64,000 bases of DNA from Pleomorphochaeta sp. (lineage in GTDB: Bacteria; Spirochaetota; Spirochaetia; Sphaerochaetales; Sphaerochaetaceae): NCBI GenBank assembly GCA_028532815.1, contig JAQQAS010000059.1, forward strand, positions 96,452 through 160,451, read 5' to 3'. The notes under the pieces are model-generated. The model had not been told where the DNA came from. It did no database searches and saw nothing but the letters and a program-made list of their open reading frames with translations. Positions 1 through 9,431 of the stretch are shown in pieces. Both the position numbers and the translations under genes were made by a program. How positions within the stretch are numbered: position 1 is the stretch's first letter; the number at the start of each line of letters is the position of its first letter.

Positions 1-72
1 TTTAGTACTATTAACTTAATTCAATTAAAACTTTAATTTTCAATTAATTATTTGAATACATTTATATTATAA

Positions 73-1563
73 TTATATTTTTTTCTCAGATGTCATTTTT
101 TCAATATCTATTTCACTTCTCGCATTTAAATTATTTGCTAGTCTTACAAAAATATCATTATTGTCTTTTAGGTAAAGAGGTTGCAATGCAAAAGTTGAAT
201 AATGAATTTGATTTAAATAATTTTTTAAAAAAATTACAGCTAATATAAAAGTTATTATTGAAGCTATTACAAATCCAAATCCAGTATATTTTAATGGTTT
301 TGTTGTAAAATAAAGTGTAAAAGATGCATTTAATACAAAGAAAGAAAATGCTGTAATTAGGGCTCTTCCTCTTCTTTCAAAATATAATAATACCAAGATT
401 AAAATGAAAGCAAATATATTAAACATAGCTCCAAAAGATGTAATTCTAAATAGATCTCTGATAAAATAGTTAATGTTGAAATATTTGAAAATTGGTTTTG
501 CTGTTAATATTAAAGTCAGTGTAATCAAAAACTGAAATATGAAAGTATATATTAAATTATAATTTAAAGAACCTCTCATTTTATTTTTAGCTTTATCAAT
601 TTCTTCAAATGTTTCAGCTGAGTTGGCGTTTTCAAAGTATAGTTTATAAGCTTTAAAAAAGTCTGTTTCAATGATAACTAAAAATAATACTAAAGTAGGT
701 ATAGTTGTTAAATAAGATATAAAAACAGCATTATCATAGTAGGGAGCAAAAGTGAAAGTTCCCATTATTGTTTCTTGAAAGTCACTAAACCATAAGATGA
801 TATTATCAATCCATAAACCAGATGTATAGAAAAAACCAATAAAACCAAGAGTCGCAAACTTGCCTAAATACTTAAAAAAATCATATTGATATTTATCACC
901 ATAAAAAAATGTTGAAAAGAAATTATATAAAAATAATACTAATATTAAACTTAGCCCTATTACATAAGATAATAAAAATATTGAAGCGCCTTGTAATTCT
1001 TTAAATTGTATTGGATTTTCTAAAAAATAAAAAATTAATCCTAATGTAAGAGCTCCACCAAAAAAATAGGCTTTGGCTATTAACTTATAGTTTTTAACTG
1101 CACTTAAGAAGATCATTAATACCCAAATCATAGAAATTATAATAAATAAATATGAAGCAAATAATTTATAATATATGGGTAAAGGTTTGTTGTAATAAAA
1201 CAAAAAACATACTGTAATACTTAAAAAGAACATGATTTTATTAAGGCCTAAGAAAGTTGGCCTTATTCTAGCATATTCTTGGTTGTATAATTTATCAGAA
1301 ATATATCGTGTAACAGTTAGTTGAACTGGAGCAATTAAAACTTGTGAGAATAAAAAACTATAAACGATTGTTGCTGAAAATAAATTTCTTTCTTCAGTTG
1401 GTATATTAGCTAACTTCATTAATACAAGTAAAAAATTTATTGATATAACACTTAATATCCATGGTCCTGCAGCAATAAAGGATGAATATAAGTAGGCTAG
1501 TGCTCTATTAGTAAACGTATCTTTTTCAAACATTCGTTTTAATGCAAATCCAATACCTGCCAT
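73..1563 (-). CDS. pelG: PelG-like polysaccharide export membrane protein
   Basis: The protein is 496 residues of mostly hydrophobic, multi-spanning membrane sequence. It opens with MAGIGFALKRMF, which closely matches the typical PelG start (MAGIGFxLxxM), followed by the conserved SxxxAGPWILS segment. PelG belongs to the MOP flippase-like superfamily and is thought to work with PelF and PelD/PelE in moving the Pel polymer across the inner membrane. The ATG is preceded by AAGGAGAG at good spacing. It is the last gene of the minus-strand operon, 17 bases after pelF; the remaining 72 bases to the window edge hold no recognisable gene. It is slightly longer than the P. aeruginosa protein (about 456 residues), mainly at the C-terminus. 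The family call is firm; the exact substrate is inferred from the operon. Confidence 0.9.
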   Translation of the reverse strand: MAGIGFALKRMFEKDTFTNRALAYLYSSFIAAGPWILSVISINFLLVLMKLANIPTEERNLFSATIVYSFLFSQVLIAPVQLTVTRYISDKLYNQEYARIRPTFLGLNKIMFFLSITVCFLFYYNKPLPIYYKLFASYLFIIISMIWVLMIFLSAVKNYKLIAKAYFFGGALTLGLIFYFLENPIQFKELQGASIFLLSYVIGLSLILVLFLYNFFSTFFYGDKYQYDFFKYLGKFATLGFIGFFYTSGLWIDNIILWFSDFQETIMGTFTFAPYYDNAVFISYLTTIPTLVLFLVIIETDFFKAYKLYFENANSAETFEEIDKAKNKMRGSLNYNLIYTFIFQFLITLTLILTAKPIFKYFNINYFIRDLFRITSFGAMFNIFAFILILVLLYFERRGRALITAFSFFVLNASFTLYFTTKPLKYTGFGFVIASIITFILAVIFLKNYLNQIHYSTFALQPLYLKDNNDIFVRLANNLNARSEIDIEKMTSEKKI

Positions 1564-1580
1564 AATCTCTCTCCTTATTG

Positions 1581-2996
1581 TTAAAAGTGTTTATATAAAC
1601 AATTATATAATTTTCTATAACTCTCAATTAGCACTTTATCATTGTATAATCTTTTTACTCTTGCTAATCCATTTTCTCCCATCTCTTTTCTTAATTTGGG
1701 ATTATTTATAAGTTTTAATATAGCCTTTGCAGTATCACTCGGAGATGCTAATTTTGTCACAATGCCGCAGTCTCCTTCATGTTTATCAGCTTGAAGTAGT
1801 TCACGGCAACTACCAACATCGGTTGAAATAAACGGTATCTTTGCTGCCCATCCTTCAAGTATTACTAAAGGTTGGCCTTCAGAGATAGAGGTCAAAACTA
1901 ATATATCAATTTTTCCTAGATATTCTTTAATATTGACTCTACCTGTAAAAATTACTGATTCTTGTAGATTTAATAGATTTACTAAATTAACACACTGTTG
2001 ATAGTAGGATGAATCTTCTTCTGTTGGACCAATTAAATAAAATTTAACATCTTTATATTTACTCTTAACTATACTAAAAGCTCTAATCATTGTCATGATA
2101 TCTTTAATAGGAACTACCCTAAGTATTGCTCCAACATTGATCCCATCATGTTCAACTTTTTCGATATTTAGTTTTTCATAATTTATCCCATTCGGTGTTA
2201 TCTTAGTTTTACGTTTATTTACACCAAGTTTAAGTTGTATTTGTCTATTCGCATCAAATAAAGATGTTACCATTGAAGCTCTTTGATAAGCTGCGTTTGA
2301 AATTGAATAGAAAAATTCAATCCAAAATTTCTTATAAACACCTGTTACCCATTTAGCTTTCAGTAATTCTTCTTCTCTCTCACGTCCATAAATACCGTGC
2401 TCGGAAAGTAAAAAGGGTTTATTATTTTTAATTGAATATGTCGTAGCTAAGATTCCAGCATAACCTGTAGATGCTGAATGATAAATATCAGCTTTTATTG
2501 GAGTTTGCTGCATGAGGTAAATGAGAGGTAAAAGCATGTTTCTTATTGTCCAAAAGTAATTATTAAAAACTTCTTTACTAAATCTGTCATGATAAAAATT
2601 AATACATTCGTCAAAGAAAAACTTACTTTGTAGAAAATCAATACAACTACCAATTCTTTTTGTATTACTAAAAAATTTGATTAAAAAAGTCCAATCAATA
2701 TTTTTATTAATTCTAATAAGATTTATTAACTCTGTTTTTTCTTTTCTTGTTAAAATGATGTTTTTTACGTATTTTCTATGCTTGATTTTTAAAAAATCAT
2801 CTAAGAAAATAGTTTTTATCTCTTCAACATTCTCTGGAATGTTATATTTATATTTTACACTCTCTCTACTACTTGGCATTATTGAAACAACTTTAAAAGT
2901 ATGTTCAGGAAATGCTAATATAATTTGATTTATCCATGATGATACTCCACCAGCTACATAAGGGTAGGAGCCTTCAGCAATCATACATATTGTCAT
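1581..2996 (-). CDS. pelF: PelF-like glycosyltransferase (GT4 family)
   Basis: A 471-residue cytoplasmic GT-B glycosyltransferase. Near the N-terminus is EGSYPYVAGGVSSWINQ, the PelF hallmark loop. The C-terminal half carries the retaining-GT signature SEGQPLVILE (an EX7E pattern) and ISTDVGSCREL. PelF is known to use UDP-sugars (UDP-GlcNAc/GalNAc) to build the Pel polymer. The start codon follows the pelE-like stop directly (TAAATG) with AGGGGG upstream, so the genes are translationally linked. The length matches the family. The donor sugar in this organism is inferred. Confidence 0.92.
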   Translation of the reverse strand: MTICMIAEGSYPYVAGGVSSWINQIILAFPEHTFKVVSIMPSSRESVKYKYNIPENVEEIKTIFLDDFLKIKHRKYVKNIILTRKEKTELINLIRINKNIDWTFLIKFFSNTKRIGSCIDFLQSKFFFDECINFYHDRFSKEVFNNYFWTIRNMLLPLIYLMQQTPIKADIYHSASTGYAGILATTYSIKNNKPFLLSEHGIYGREREEELLKAKWVTGVYKKFWIEFFYSISNAAYQRASMVTSLFDANRQIQLKLGVNKRKTKITPNGINYEKLNIEKVEHDGINVGAILRVVPIKDIMTMIRAFSIVKSKYKDVKFYLIGPTEEDSSYYQQCVNLVNLLNLQESVIFTGRVNIKEYLGKIDILVLTSISEGQPLVILEGWAAKIPFISTDVGSCRELLQADKHEGDCGIVTKLASPSDTAKAILKLINNPKLRKEMGENGLARVKRLYNDKVLIESYRKLYNCLYKHF

Positions 2997-3962
2997 TTAA
3001 CTCAACCCCCTTTCAAAAAAATTGTATAATTCTTTGAGAACACTATTTTTATTTAGTATTTTTTCATCTATTTTTGCTAATTCATATTGTAGTTGATTAA
3101 TATTTCCTTGTTGGTACATTATATTTAACTTATTTACCAATACATCTTCAGAATTACCAAATTCATCAGCAATTTTATTATTTATCATTGTTGCATTATA
3201 AAGATCATTTATTTGTAGATAAGCCTTGAATAGATCATCTAAGTCGTCAATCTTATATTTAAATTTATTAACTTTTATAGATAATACTTCAATATATTCT
3301 TCTTTGAAAATTGAAATAGTATCTTCTTCAATCAATGAAGAATTTAAATATACCTTATAAGATTTAATTAGTTCGTCTAATAATTTTGGATCTTTAGTTT
3401 CATTAAATTTTTCTCTAAGTAAGCTGATATTATTTGTTAATTCATTTTCTTGGCTATTTAATAAGGTAGCTGAATAGTGTTGAACTTCTTTATCTTCTGA
3501 CTCTAATCCTTTTTTCAGGATATTTGTATTATTAATTTTTACTTCATATTGTGAATCAATTAAGATTTCCTTTTTTCTATCGGGATCAATAAAGGATAAC
3601 ATATCAATAAAACTCATTGTTTTAATTTCTTGTTCATAATTTATTCTTTTTCTATTTTCAGTTTTTAAATTAGCAGATAGTAGTTGTTCATATTCAAAAA
3701 TTGAACTATTGGTATTATGAAAATAATTAAGACTAATATTAAATACTATATAAATGATGTTTCCAACAATTGGTAAAAAAAATATTGCATAGACAGGTAT
3801 TCCTTCATTTTTAGCTTTGAAAGAAGTAGAGAGTTTCCAAATAATTAAAAATAAAATAGCGTGAATAATAAATACTTGTACTAAGTATTGCTCATATAAA
3901 AACAAAAATATGAAAATTAAAATATCAACAATTAAACACAAAGCAAATAATATTAATTTCAT
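2997..3962 (-). CDS. PelE-like membrane protein with TPR-like cytosolic region
   Basis: The protein is 321 residues. The first 85 or so contain three hydrophobic segments separated by a short charged loop (KLSTSFKAKNEG). The rest is a soluble, helix-rich, acidic and lysine-rich region that reads like degenerate TPR repeats, for example the stretch around LQINDLYNATMINNKIADEF. This is the architecture of PelE, which partners PelD at the inner membrane. Position supports the call: it lies between pelD and pelF, its ATG overlaps the pelD stop (TAATG), and GGAGG precedes it. Sequence similarity to known PelE is weak by eye, so no gene symbol is given. Confidence 0.7.
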   Translation of the reverse strand: MKLILFALCLIVDILIFIFLFLYEQYLVQVFIIHAILFLIIWKLSTSFKAKNEGIPVYAIFFLPIVGNIIYIVFNISLNYFHNTNSSIFEYEQLLSANLKTENRKRINYEQEIKTMSFIDMLSFIDPDRKKEILIDSQYEVKINNTNILKKGLESEDKEVQHYSATLLNSQENELTNNISLLREKFNETKDPKLLDELIKSYKVYLNSSLIEEDTISIFKEEYIEVLSIKVNKFKYKIDDLDDLFKAYLQINDLYNATMINNKIADEFGNSEDVLVNKLNIMYQQGNINQLQYELAKIDEKILNKNSVLKELYNFFERGLS

Positions 3963-5218
3963 TATTCCTCCGTATTTTTAAGTTCTATTTTTATTAACCT
4001 GTTATCAAACTTATCTTTAATTTTTTGTTCAAAAATAAAACTATTAGATTTTTTTGTTGCAGGTAGTAAAAAAGAAAGAGTATTTTTTTTATCGTTGTAA
4101 TAAGCAATATCTACATGTCTTAGAGTATTTTTTACCAAATCATCAATCTCTTCAATTGTTAAATCTACGCTCCTATAAGAAATAAAACAATATTCCATTC
4201 CAAATTCGTAGCGTCTCCTTTTTTCTATTTCAAGACGTTTTTTAAAATACTGACTACTAACTAATTGGGTATCTCCCAAATATTTATCTTCTAATAAGTT
4301 TTCTACATAAGTTGCTTTATCAAGGGCTCTGTTAATCCAATCAATTATCAGTTGGAATAAGTTAAAAGCATATTCACTTATCATATCAAATTCCATTTTT
4401 TTAATATTAACTACTGCTATTATTTCATTATTTCTAATTAACGGTCCAACCATAATAGGTTGGCTAACATCATCTGGATGGTATCCTATTTTAATTACCT
4501 TTCTTTCTTTTTCAACCTCTGTAAACCAATGACATTCAGGGGCATAGATAGAATTAACATCTGATTCATAGTCACCATAAGATATTTTGAGCCTTAAATA
4601 ATTATTTACCTTGTCAAAAGCATATAATGTGATGTTGGTTGCCCTTAAATATTTTTTCAAAACACCAATTGTTTCAGTAAATATATCTTCTGTTTCGAAA
4701 GTTTCCAATTTAGTTGCAATATCATATAAACTGATAATACTTTCATCAGATCCAATGATTTGTTTTTTTAATTCAGCTTGAATTTTATCAATTACTTTAT
4801 AATCTTTTTCAAGTTCTTTGTTTTTCTTTGTTAAATAAGATATTTGATCATTTGCAATTTCTAATTTTCTTTTATGATTATCTCTAAATGCTCCAAAAAT
4901 AAAAGAAGTCCACAAAAGTAGAAGGGGATATTTATAATATTTGAAAAAATTGAAAAATAAGTTAATATCTGATTTTAAGATAGAAAAAATATAAATAAAA
5001 AATAAACATGAAATTGCAGAGGAGAGCGTACCTAGTTTTATACCGTATCTAAGCCCCATAAACATTGCTAAAAAAAGTAAAGGATGTGGGTTTAAATATA
5101 GATATATTTCTTGGTTGGGTTGTATTTTATAGAATATATAATAAACAACCCAGTTATAAACAATTGTTTCTGCCGTGCATAACAATATTTTATAAAATGT
5201 ATCATTTTTCTTTTTCAA
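3962..5218 (-). CDS. pelD: PelD-like c-di-GMP receptor (TM-GAF-degenerate GGDEF)
   Basis: The N-terminus has about four membrane segments, followed by a coiled-coil-like stretch (ISYLTKKNKELEKDYK), a GAF domain (roughly residues 160-310) and a degenerate GGDEF-like domain. The active-site loop reads YYNDKKNTLSF instead of GGDEF, so cyclase activity is not expected. Just upstream is RHVD (about residues 367-370), placed like the RxxD I-site through which PelD binds cyclic di-GMP; a second RxxD (RSVD) lies about 20 residues earlier. I place the start at the TTG at 5218: AGAGGTGAT sits five bases before it, whereas the GTG at 5227 overlaps that Shine-Dalgarno sequence. Upstream is the DUF4956 gene; downstream is the pelE-like gene. 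Confidence 0.85.
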   Translation of the reverse strand: MKKKNDTFYKILLCTAETIVYNWVVYYIFYKIQPNQEIYLYLNPHPLLFLAMFMGLRYGIKLGTLSSAISCLFFIYIFSILKSDINLFFNFFKYYKYPLLLLWTSFIFGAFRDNHKRKLEIANDQISYLTKKNKELEKDYKVIDKIQAELKKQIIGSDESIISLYDIATKLETFETEDIFTETIGVLKKYLRATNITLYAFDKVNNYLRLKISYGDYESDVNSIYAPECHWFTEVEKERKVIKIGYHPDDVSQPIMVGPLIRNNEIIAVVNIKKMEFDMISEYAFNLFQLIIDWINRALDKATYVENLLEDKYLGDTQLVSSQYFKKRLEIEKRRRYEFGMEYCFISYRSVDLTIEEIDDLVKNTLRHVDIAYYNDKKNTLSFLLPATKKSNSFIFEQKIKDKFDNRLIKIELKNTEE

Positions 5219-5232
5219 AAAAATCACCTCTT

Positions 5233-5913
5233 TTATTGTGCAAACTCACCGTTGTAATTAATTAGGGAAACACTTGCTACACCTTCAACTTCGGAAAGAT
5301 CTTCTACAAAACCTGTTCTTGCCCCAATTATCTTTAATTCAATTGTTAATTCTACTAATCCGCGAGAAATTGTTTTTGATTTAACTGTATAACTAAGCTC
5401 ACTCAATAGTGCAAATATTTTATCATTAATAGTTGAATCATAATGAATTACTAATAAGAAAACATTATTAGTGTTTTTAAATTTTAGTAATGTAAAAAGT
5501 ACTAAACCAATTAGTAATGAACTAATTACACATAAAGCATATAATCTAGCTCCAGCTGTTATTCCAATTGCAATAGCCCAGAACATAAATACAATATCTA
5601 AAGGCTCTTTAACTGCAGTTCTAAATCTTACAATACTTAAAGCACCGACCATACCTAGAGATAATACTAAATTTGAACTAATAGTCATTATTATTTCTGA
5701 AGTAATTAATGCCATTAATACTAGTGATACATTAAATTTATGGCTGTAAATATTTCCACTGTAGGTTTTTTTGTAAATAAAAAACATAAATAAACTAACT
5801 ACTAAGGTTACAACAATTACACTCAAGATATCTTGAATTGTAAAATTTCCTAGAAAAGAGGATTGGATCACACTGTTTTTGATTATATCATTAAAATTAA
5901 TCAATTCATTCAT
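5233..5913 (-). CDS. DUF4956 family membrane protein
   Basis: A 226-residue protein with about four membrane helices in the first 150 residues, then a soluble C-terminal domain of alternating strands and helices. The segment LGMVGALSIVRFRTAVKEP, with its basic RFRT motif before a helix, is characteristic of DUF4956. The function of the family is not established; it often sits beside VTC-domain and CotH genes, as here. ATG is preceded by AAGGAG. It lies 14 bases upstream of pelD and 11 bases downstream of the VTC gene. Placement inside a Pel operon suggests a role in polymer synthesis, modification or export (inference). Confidence 0.85.
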   Translation of the reverse strand: MNELINFNDIIKNSVIQSSFLGNFTIQDILSVIVVTLVVSLFMFFIYKKTYSGNIYSHKFNVSLVLMALITSEIIMTISSNLVLSLGMVGALSIVRFRTAVKEPLDIVFMFWAIAIGITAGARLYALCVISSLLIGLVLFTLLKFKNTNNVFLLVIHYDSTINDKIFALLSELSYTVKSKTISRGLVELTIELKIIGARTGFVEDLSEVEGVASVSLINYNGEFAQ

Positions 5914-5924
5914 AAATTATCTCC

Positions 5925-6605
5925 TTACTGATTTATGTCTCTACATAATAAAAATTTTGAAACAGATAATCTTGTTAAATCATATGGTTCAAGTATTGTT
6001 TTAATAAATGTTGGCAAAAAATTGTTATACTTTACCTCAAGAATTAATGAGTAATCTTTTGGTAAATTTTTTGTAATAAGTTTATCGGTAAATATATTAA
6101 ACTCTGGGGTTGCTGCACATAATTGGGTGTCAAAAGTTAATCTAACTTCATTATATGGAAGGGTAAAAGCTTCTCTATAATAATCAACAATTATTTTAGG
6201 TCTAAGCAGTTTTAATCTATTTTCTAAATAATAACTTCTCTTTACAAGGTTAGGGGAAGTTATCCAATCACTGATATTACTATAATATAAATTTTCATAT
6301 TCTTCTTTAGTAATAGTAGTTCCAATTTTATTAGTATAATCTTGGAATTTCTTCTTTATTTCCAATTTGATTTTACTATCAGAATAATTGTAAATTCTAA
6401 CCCTATATTTTTTTCTTTCTGATATACCAGATAATTTTTCATATAAAGCACTATCATGATAATCATCAAAGTACAAACTTCTAATTAGATAGCTACCATC
6501 ACCTATAGCATTTTCATCAACATTCATTACTTTTGATAGAGCATTTTTAAGATTTAAATAACTATCATATTCAATTAGAAATTTTTGTTCATGTCTTAGC
6601 TTCAT
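5925..6605 (-). CDS. VTC-domain (polyphosphate polymerase-like) protein
   Basis: A 226-residue single-domain protein of the triphosphate-tunnel type. The expected elements appear in order: HEQKFLIE near the start, IRSLYFDD, the basic strand pair KKYRVRIYNY and KIKLEIKKK, RLTFDTQL, and a late acidic strand LILEVKYN. In yeast the VTC4 domain makes polyphosphate. Bacterial homologues next to DUF4956 and CotH have no settled role. The domain keeps the alternating Lys/Arg and Glu residues that line the tunnel, so it is probably not a dead copy. AAGGGGT precedes the ATG. Confidence 0.85.
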   Translation of the reverse strand: MKLRHEQKFLIEYDSYLNLKNALSKVMNVDENAIGDGSYLIRSLYFDDYHDSALYEKLSGISERKKYRVRIYNYSDSKIKLEIKKKFQDYTNKIGTTITKEEYENLYYSNISDWITSPNLVKRSYYLENRLKLLRPKIIVDYYREAFTLPYNEVRLTFDTQLCAATPEFNIFTDKLITKNLPKDYSLILEVKYNNFLPTFIKTILEPYDLTRLSVSKFLLCRDINQ

Positions 6606-6614
6606 ATCTACCCC

Positions 6615-8267
6615 TTATATAACCACAAATTGCTTTACACCATAATAGTATGTAAGGGTTTCATCATCTAAATAGATATCAAAAGCATCAGTATGGTTTC
6701 CTTTTGAATTTGTAACAATTACACGATAGAAATATTTACCAGGAGGTAACCTTTTAATTATCAATTCATTGTTATACATTTTATCTTCTTGATAGATGAT
6801 GGTAGAAAAGTCAGGTTTATCACTCAATTCAAAAGAATAGTAAAAGTCATCATTCATAAAGTCATATGAATCAGACCAATCAAATTCAATAAAATTGCCT
6901 GTAACATAAGGTGAATTTAAAAATACTGGCATTGGTCTTTCTAAGCTTTTATAATATTCATTTTTATTTGTAGTAATTGAATTTCTTAAAAGTTCAAATT
7001 CAGCATCAATTTCTTCATTTGTTAAGTCATTTATGAGATTGTCAGGATATCTATTTAAATAATATTTAGCTATTGGTTTATACAAATCAACTAAATTATC
7101 AATTTTTTCTTGATCTAAGTCATTATATAATTCATCAACTTTATTTGTCAGTTCTATTAAATTATTTTCATTTTTTAAAAATCTATTTACTAGAATAATT
7201 CCCCAATAGTTGGAAACACCCCGTGTCCATATTGGTCTTGTATTGCTATATCCACCTAAACCTTTATCATAATCCCAAGGTAAGAAATACCAAGTCTCAG
7301 AATCTAAAGGAGAATATAAAAAATAGTTTCTACTTTGAGTATCAACATTGTCTGTAATAATATTTAAAGCAAGCCATGTTACAAAATTTTCTCTATCAAA
7401 GTATGTGTCTATTACTTCATTTATGTTTATTCTATCATTATTTACAGCATCAAGCATTTTAAGTAATTTTTTATGATCGTCTACACCTTTAATCTCTAAA
7501 ATATTTTCAAACTCGTCTTCATCATAATCAGTGTCATCGACATCTAACAAAATATCTTCATATCTCTTAAATTCAAAATTCTCAACTTTATATAAATATC
7601 CATTTTTATCAAGATCATGATTGTCTAAATACTCGCGATCAATATTTTCAATGTGTGTAAAAAGTCCATAATCGACAAAATTATTTGAATAATTTCCTTC
7701 GCTATAATCTCTAACGTATAAGTGTACAAATTGAGTTCTAGCACTAGTAATATTATCAATTTCTTTAATTAATTCAAAAGTTATCTTGTTCCGAATTCTC
7801 AGATCATCAAAGGGATGTTTGTTTAAATTTACCGTTTCAAACCCATCCCAAGGTGTTTTGGAGTTTAATTTTATTTTATAAGACTTTAAATCAGCAATCC
7901 TAGAAGATTGCCCTCTAAGTTCCATAATTCCATTTGAATCACTTAAGCCGAAACCAAAGTCATCTTTATCAATAACTCCATTTCTTCCTTCTTGAAAAAT
8001 AACCTTTAATTCAGGTTCATCTTCTAGAATTTCATTATCATAATAAGTGTTTAAATCATGGAGAGTATAATTATATTTTTTGTCATTCTTTTTAGGTTCT
8101 AATACTGTTATATATACTTCTTTTATATTTGATAGTGAATCATTTTCATAAACTTGCACATTATCAGCTATGGTTGTATCTATATCATTGGTAGAATTGT
8201 TTTGACTACATGATATAATTGTTAGAAGAACTATAAATGTTGTAAATATTATTTTATGTAGTTTCAT
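6615..8267 (-). CDS. CotH kinase family lipoprotein
   Basis: A 550-residue exported lipoprotein. The signal peptide ends in a lipobox (LTIISC, Cys about residue 20), followed by an Asn/Asp-rich spacer. The central CotH domain shows FVHLYVRDY, YLYKVENFEF, the catalytic-loop-like TDNVDTQSRNYFLY and the metal-binding WDYDKGLGG. CotH proteins are atypical kinases; CotH of Bacillus phosphorylates spore coat proteins. The last 90 or so residues form a beta-rich module with an Fn3-like strand pattern (PGKYFYRVIVTNSKG). Because it is lipid-anchored and inside a polysaccharide operon, its substrate may be a surface protein or the polymer itself (inference). AAAGGAT precedes the ATG. Confidence 0.87.
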   Translation of the reverse strand: MKLHKIIFTTFIVLLTIISCSQNNSTNDIDTTIADNVQVYENDSLSNIKEVYITVLEPKKNDKKYNYTLHDLNTYYDNEILEDEPELKVIFQEGRNGVIDKDDFGFGLSDSNGIMELRGQSSRIADLKSYKIKLNSKTPWDGFETVNLNKHPFDDLRIRNKITFELIKEIDNITSARTQFVHLYVRDYSEGNYSNNFVDYGLFTHIENIDREYLDNHDLDKNGYLYKVENFEFKRYEDILLDVDDTDYDEDEFENILEIKGVDDHKKLLKMLDAVNNDRININEVIDTYFDRENFVTWLALNIITDNVDTQSRNYFLYSPLDSETWYFLPWDYDKGLGGYSNTRPIWTRGVSNYWGIILVNRFLKNENNLIELTNKVDELYNDLDQEKIDNLVDLYKPIAKYYLNRYPDNLINDLTNEEIDAEFELLRNSITTNKNEYYKSLERPMPVFLNSPYVTGNFIEFDWSDSYDFMNDDFYYSFELSDKPDFSTIIYQEDKMYNNELIIKRLPPGKYFYRVIVTNSKGNHTDAFDIYLDDETLTYYYGVKQFVVI

Positions 8268-8277
8268 GTTTTATCCT

Positions 8278-9135
8278 TTATCTCACTTCAACATTCCAAT
8301 CTGTGTAGCGATGTTCTATATCGCTAAATAAGAAATTCCAGCCGACCTTATTAATAATTTCTTTATTGAAGCATTCATTTTCAAATGAAATAACATCAAC
8401 ATCTGTTTTATTCCAAATAACTTGTCTCTTAAATTTATTAAATTTTTTGAGGGTTTCTCTATTTTCATTGTATAAATTAAAATTTTCCCAGAAAAAAACA
8501 TCAATATATTTTTTGCTAACTTCAAAATAACTGGTAAAACTCCTATTTTGTATAATTATTTTATCAGGATATTTTTCTTTAAATTCTACTAAGAACAATT
8601 TATAGCCGTTAATTAAATTATTATAAAATTCATCTTCTTTGGCATATTCAAAATAATCAATCCAATCAAGAGTATCAAAAAATATTCCATCCATTCCTTT
8701 TTCAAATATCCTAGTTTCAATTATCTCAAATAAAATTTTTCTAAAATGAGATGAAGATAAATTGCCTAAATAATTTTTATTATCTAAATCCATTTTTCTA
8801 TTTCCATTTACATCAATCAAATAATCTGTTGGAAATAATTTATCAATTAAAATTGTGTCCCAATATCCCACTTCAACAAGAGAGATATACCCAATTACCT
8901 TAGTTTCACTTTGTTGAAGTTCTTTTACATCATTTTTTGTAAAAAAAGATGCTTCAACAATGTTTGTATCGTAATCTTTCATTTCATCAATTATGTCTAC
9001 ATTAATTTTATTGTAATAGACTCTAAATGAAGATTTTTTCTGTTTGTAAAGGAATTTACTCATAAATAATATTAATAATCCAATAATGATTATTAGGAAA
9101 ATTAAAAATATTTTAATAAAATGTTTTGTTATCAT
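8278..9135 (-). CDS. GH114 / PelA-hydrolase-like endo-alpha-1,4-polygalactosaminidase
   Basis: The protein has 285 residues: one N-terminal membrane anchor (about residues 7-28) followed by a TIM-barrel domain. Likely catalytic acids are Glu88 in IGYISLVEVGYWD and Asp154 in GMDGIFFDTLDW, both placed as in GH114 and in the hydrolase domain of PelA. In Pel systems this domain cleaves GalNAc-rich polymer. The deacetylase half of classical PelA is absent from this polypeptide and from the rest of the operon. The ATG has AAGGA upstream. It is the first well-supported gene of the operon. Confidence 0.85.
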   Translation of the reverse strand: MITKHFIKIFLIFLIIIIGLLILFMSKFLYKQKKSSFRVYYNKINVDIIDEMKDYDTNIVEASFFTKNDVKELQQSETKVIGYISLVEVGYWDTILIDKLFPTDYLIDVNGNRKMDLDNKNYLGNLSSSHFRKILFEIIETRIFEKGMDGIFFDTLDWIDYFEYAKEDEFYNNLINGYKLFLVEFKEKYPDKIIIQNRSFTSYFEVSKKYIDVFFWENFNLYNENRETLKKFNKFKRQVIWNKTDVDVISFENECFNKEIINKVGWNFLFSDIEHRYTDWNVEVR

Positions 9136-9153
9136 TTTAATTCCTTTTATTAA

Positions 9154-9372
9154 TTACTTATTATACAGCAATAACATTGTTAAAAAAAGATAAAAACTTA
9201 CATAAGTTAACTTTTTGATTTTTTTATTAAAGAAAATCACTATAAAATGTAAAAATACATATGATATATAAAAATTTTCTGTAAAAATAATTGAAAAGAG
9301 AATTAAATTTGAGTGGCAGAGTATTAAAAGAAAAGAAGAAATGGCATAATTTTTTGCTAAAGTTATTGACAT
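9154..9372 (-). CDS. possible small membrane protein at head of Pel operon
   Basis: A 72-residue open frame with two to three hydrophobic segments and a basic turn (FFNKKIKKLTY). It ends 18 bases before the GH114 gene on the same strand, so it could be the first operon gene. No Shine-Dalgarno sequence precedes its ATG and I recognise no family. In such AT-rich DNA a hydrophobic frame of this size can arise by chance. Confidence 0.4.
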   Translation of the reverse strand: MSITLAKNYAISSFLLILCHSNLILFSIIFTENFYISYVFLHFIVIFFNKKIKKLTYVSFYLFLTMLLLYNK

Positions 9373-9431
9373 ATGTTTGTTTCAAGAGTACTTTAAATGT
9401 AACAGAAAATTAATTGAAAGGATGTTTAAAG

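Noticed and set aside
1..72. A further Pel gene or terminator at the left edge
   Set aside because: The 72 bases are AT-rich with no coding frame and no convincing hairpin.
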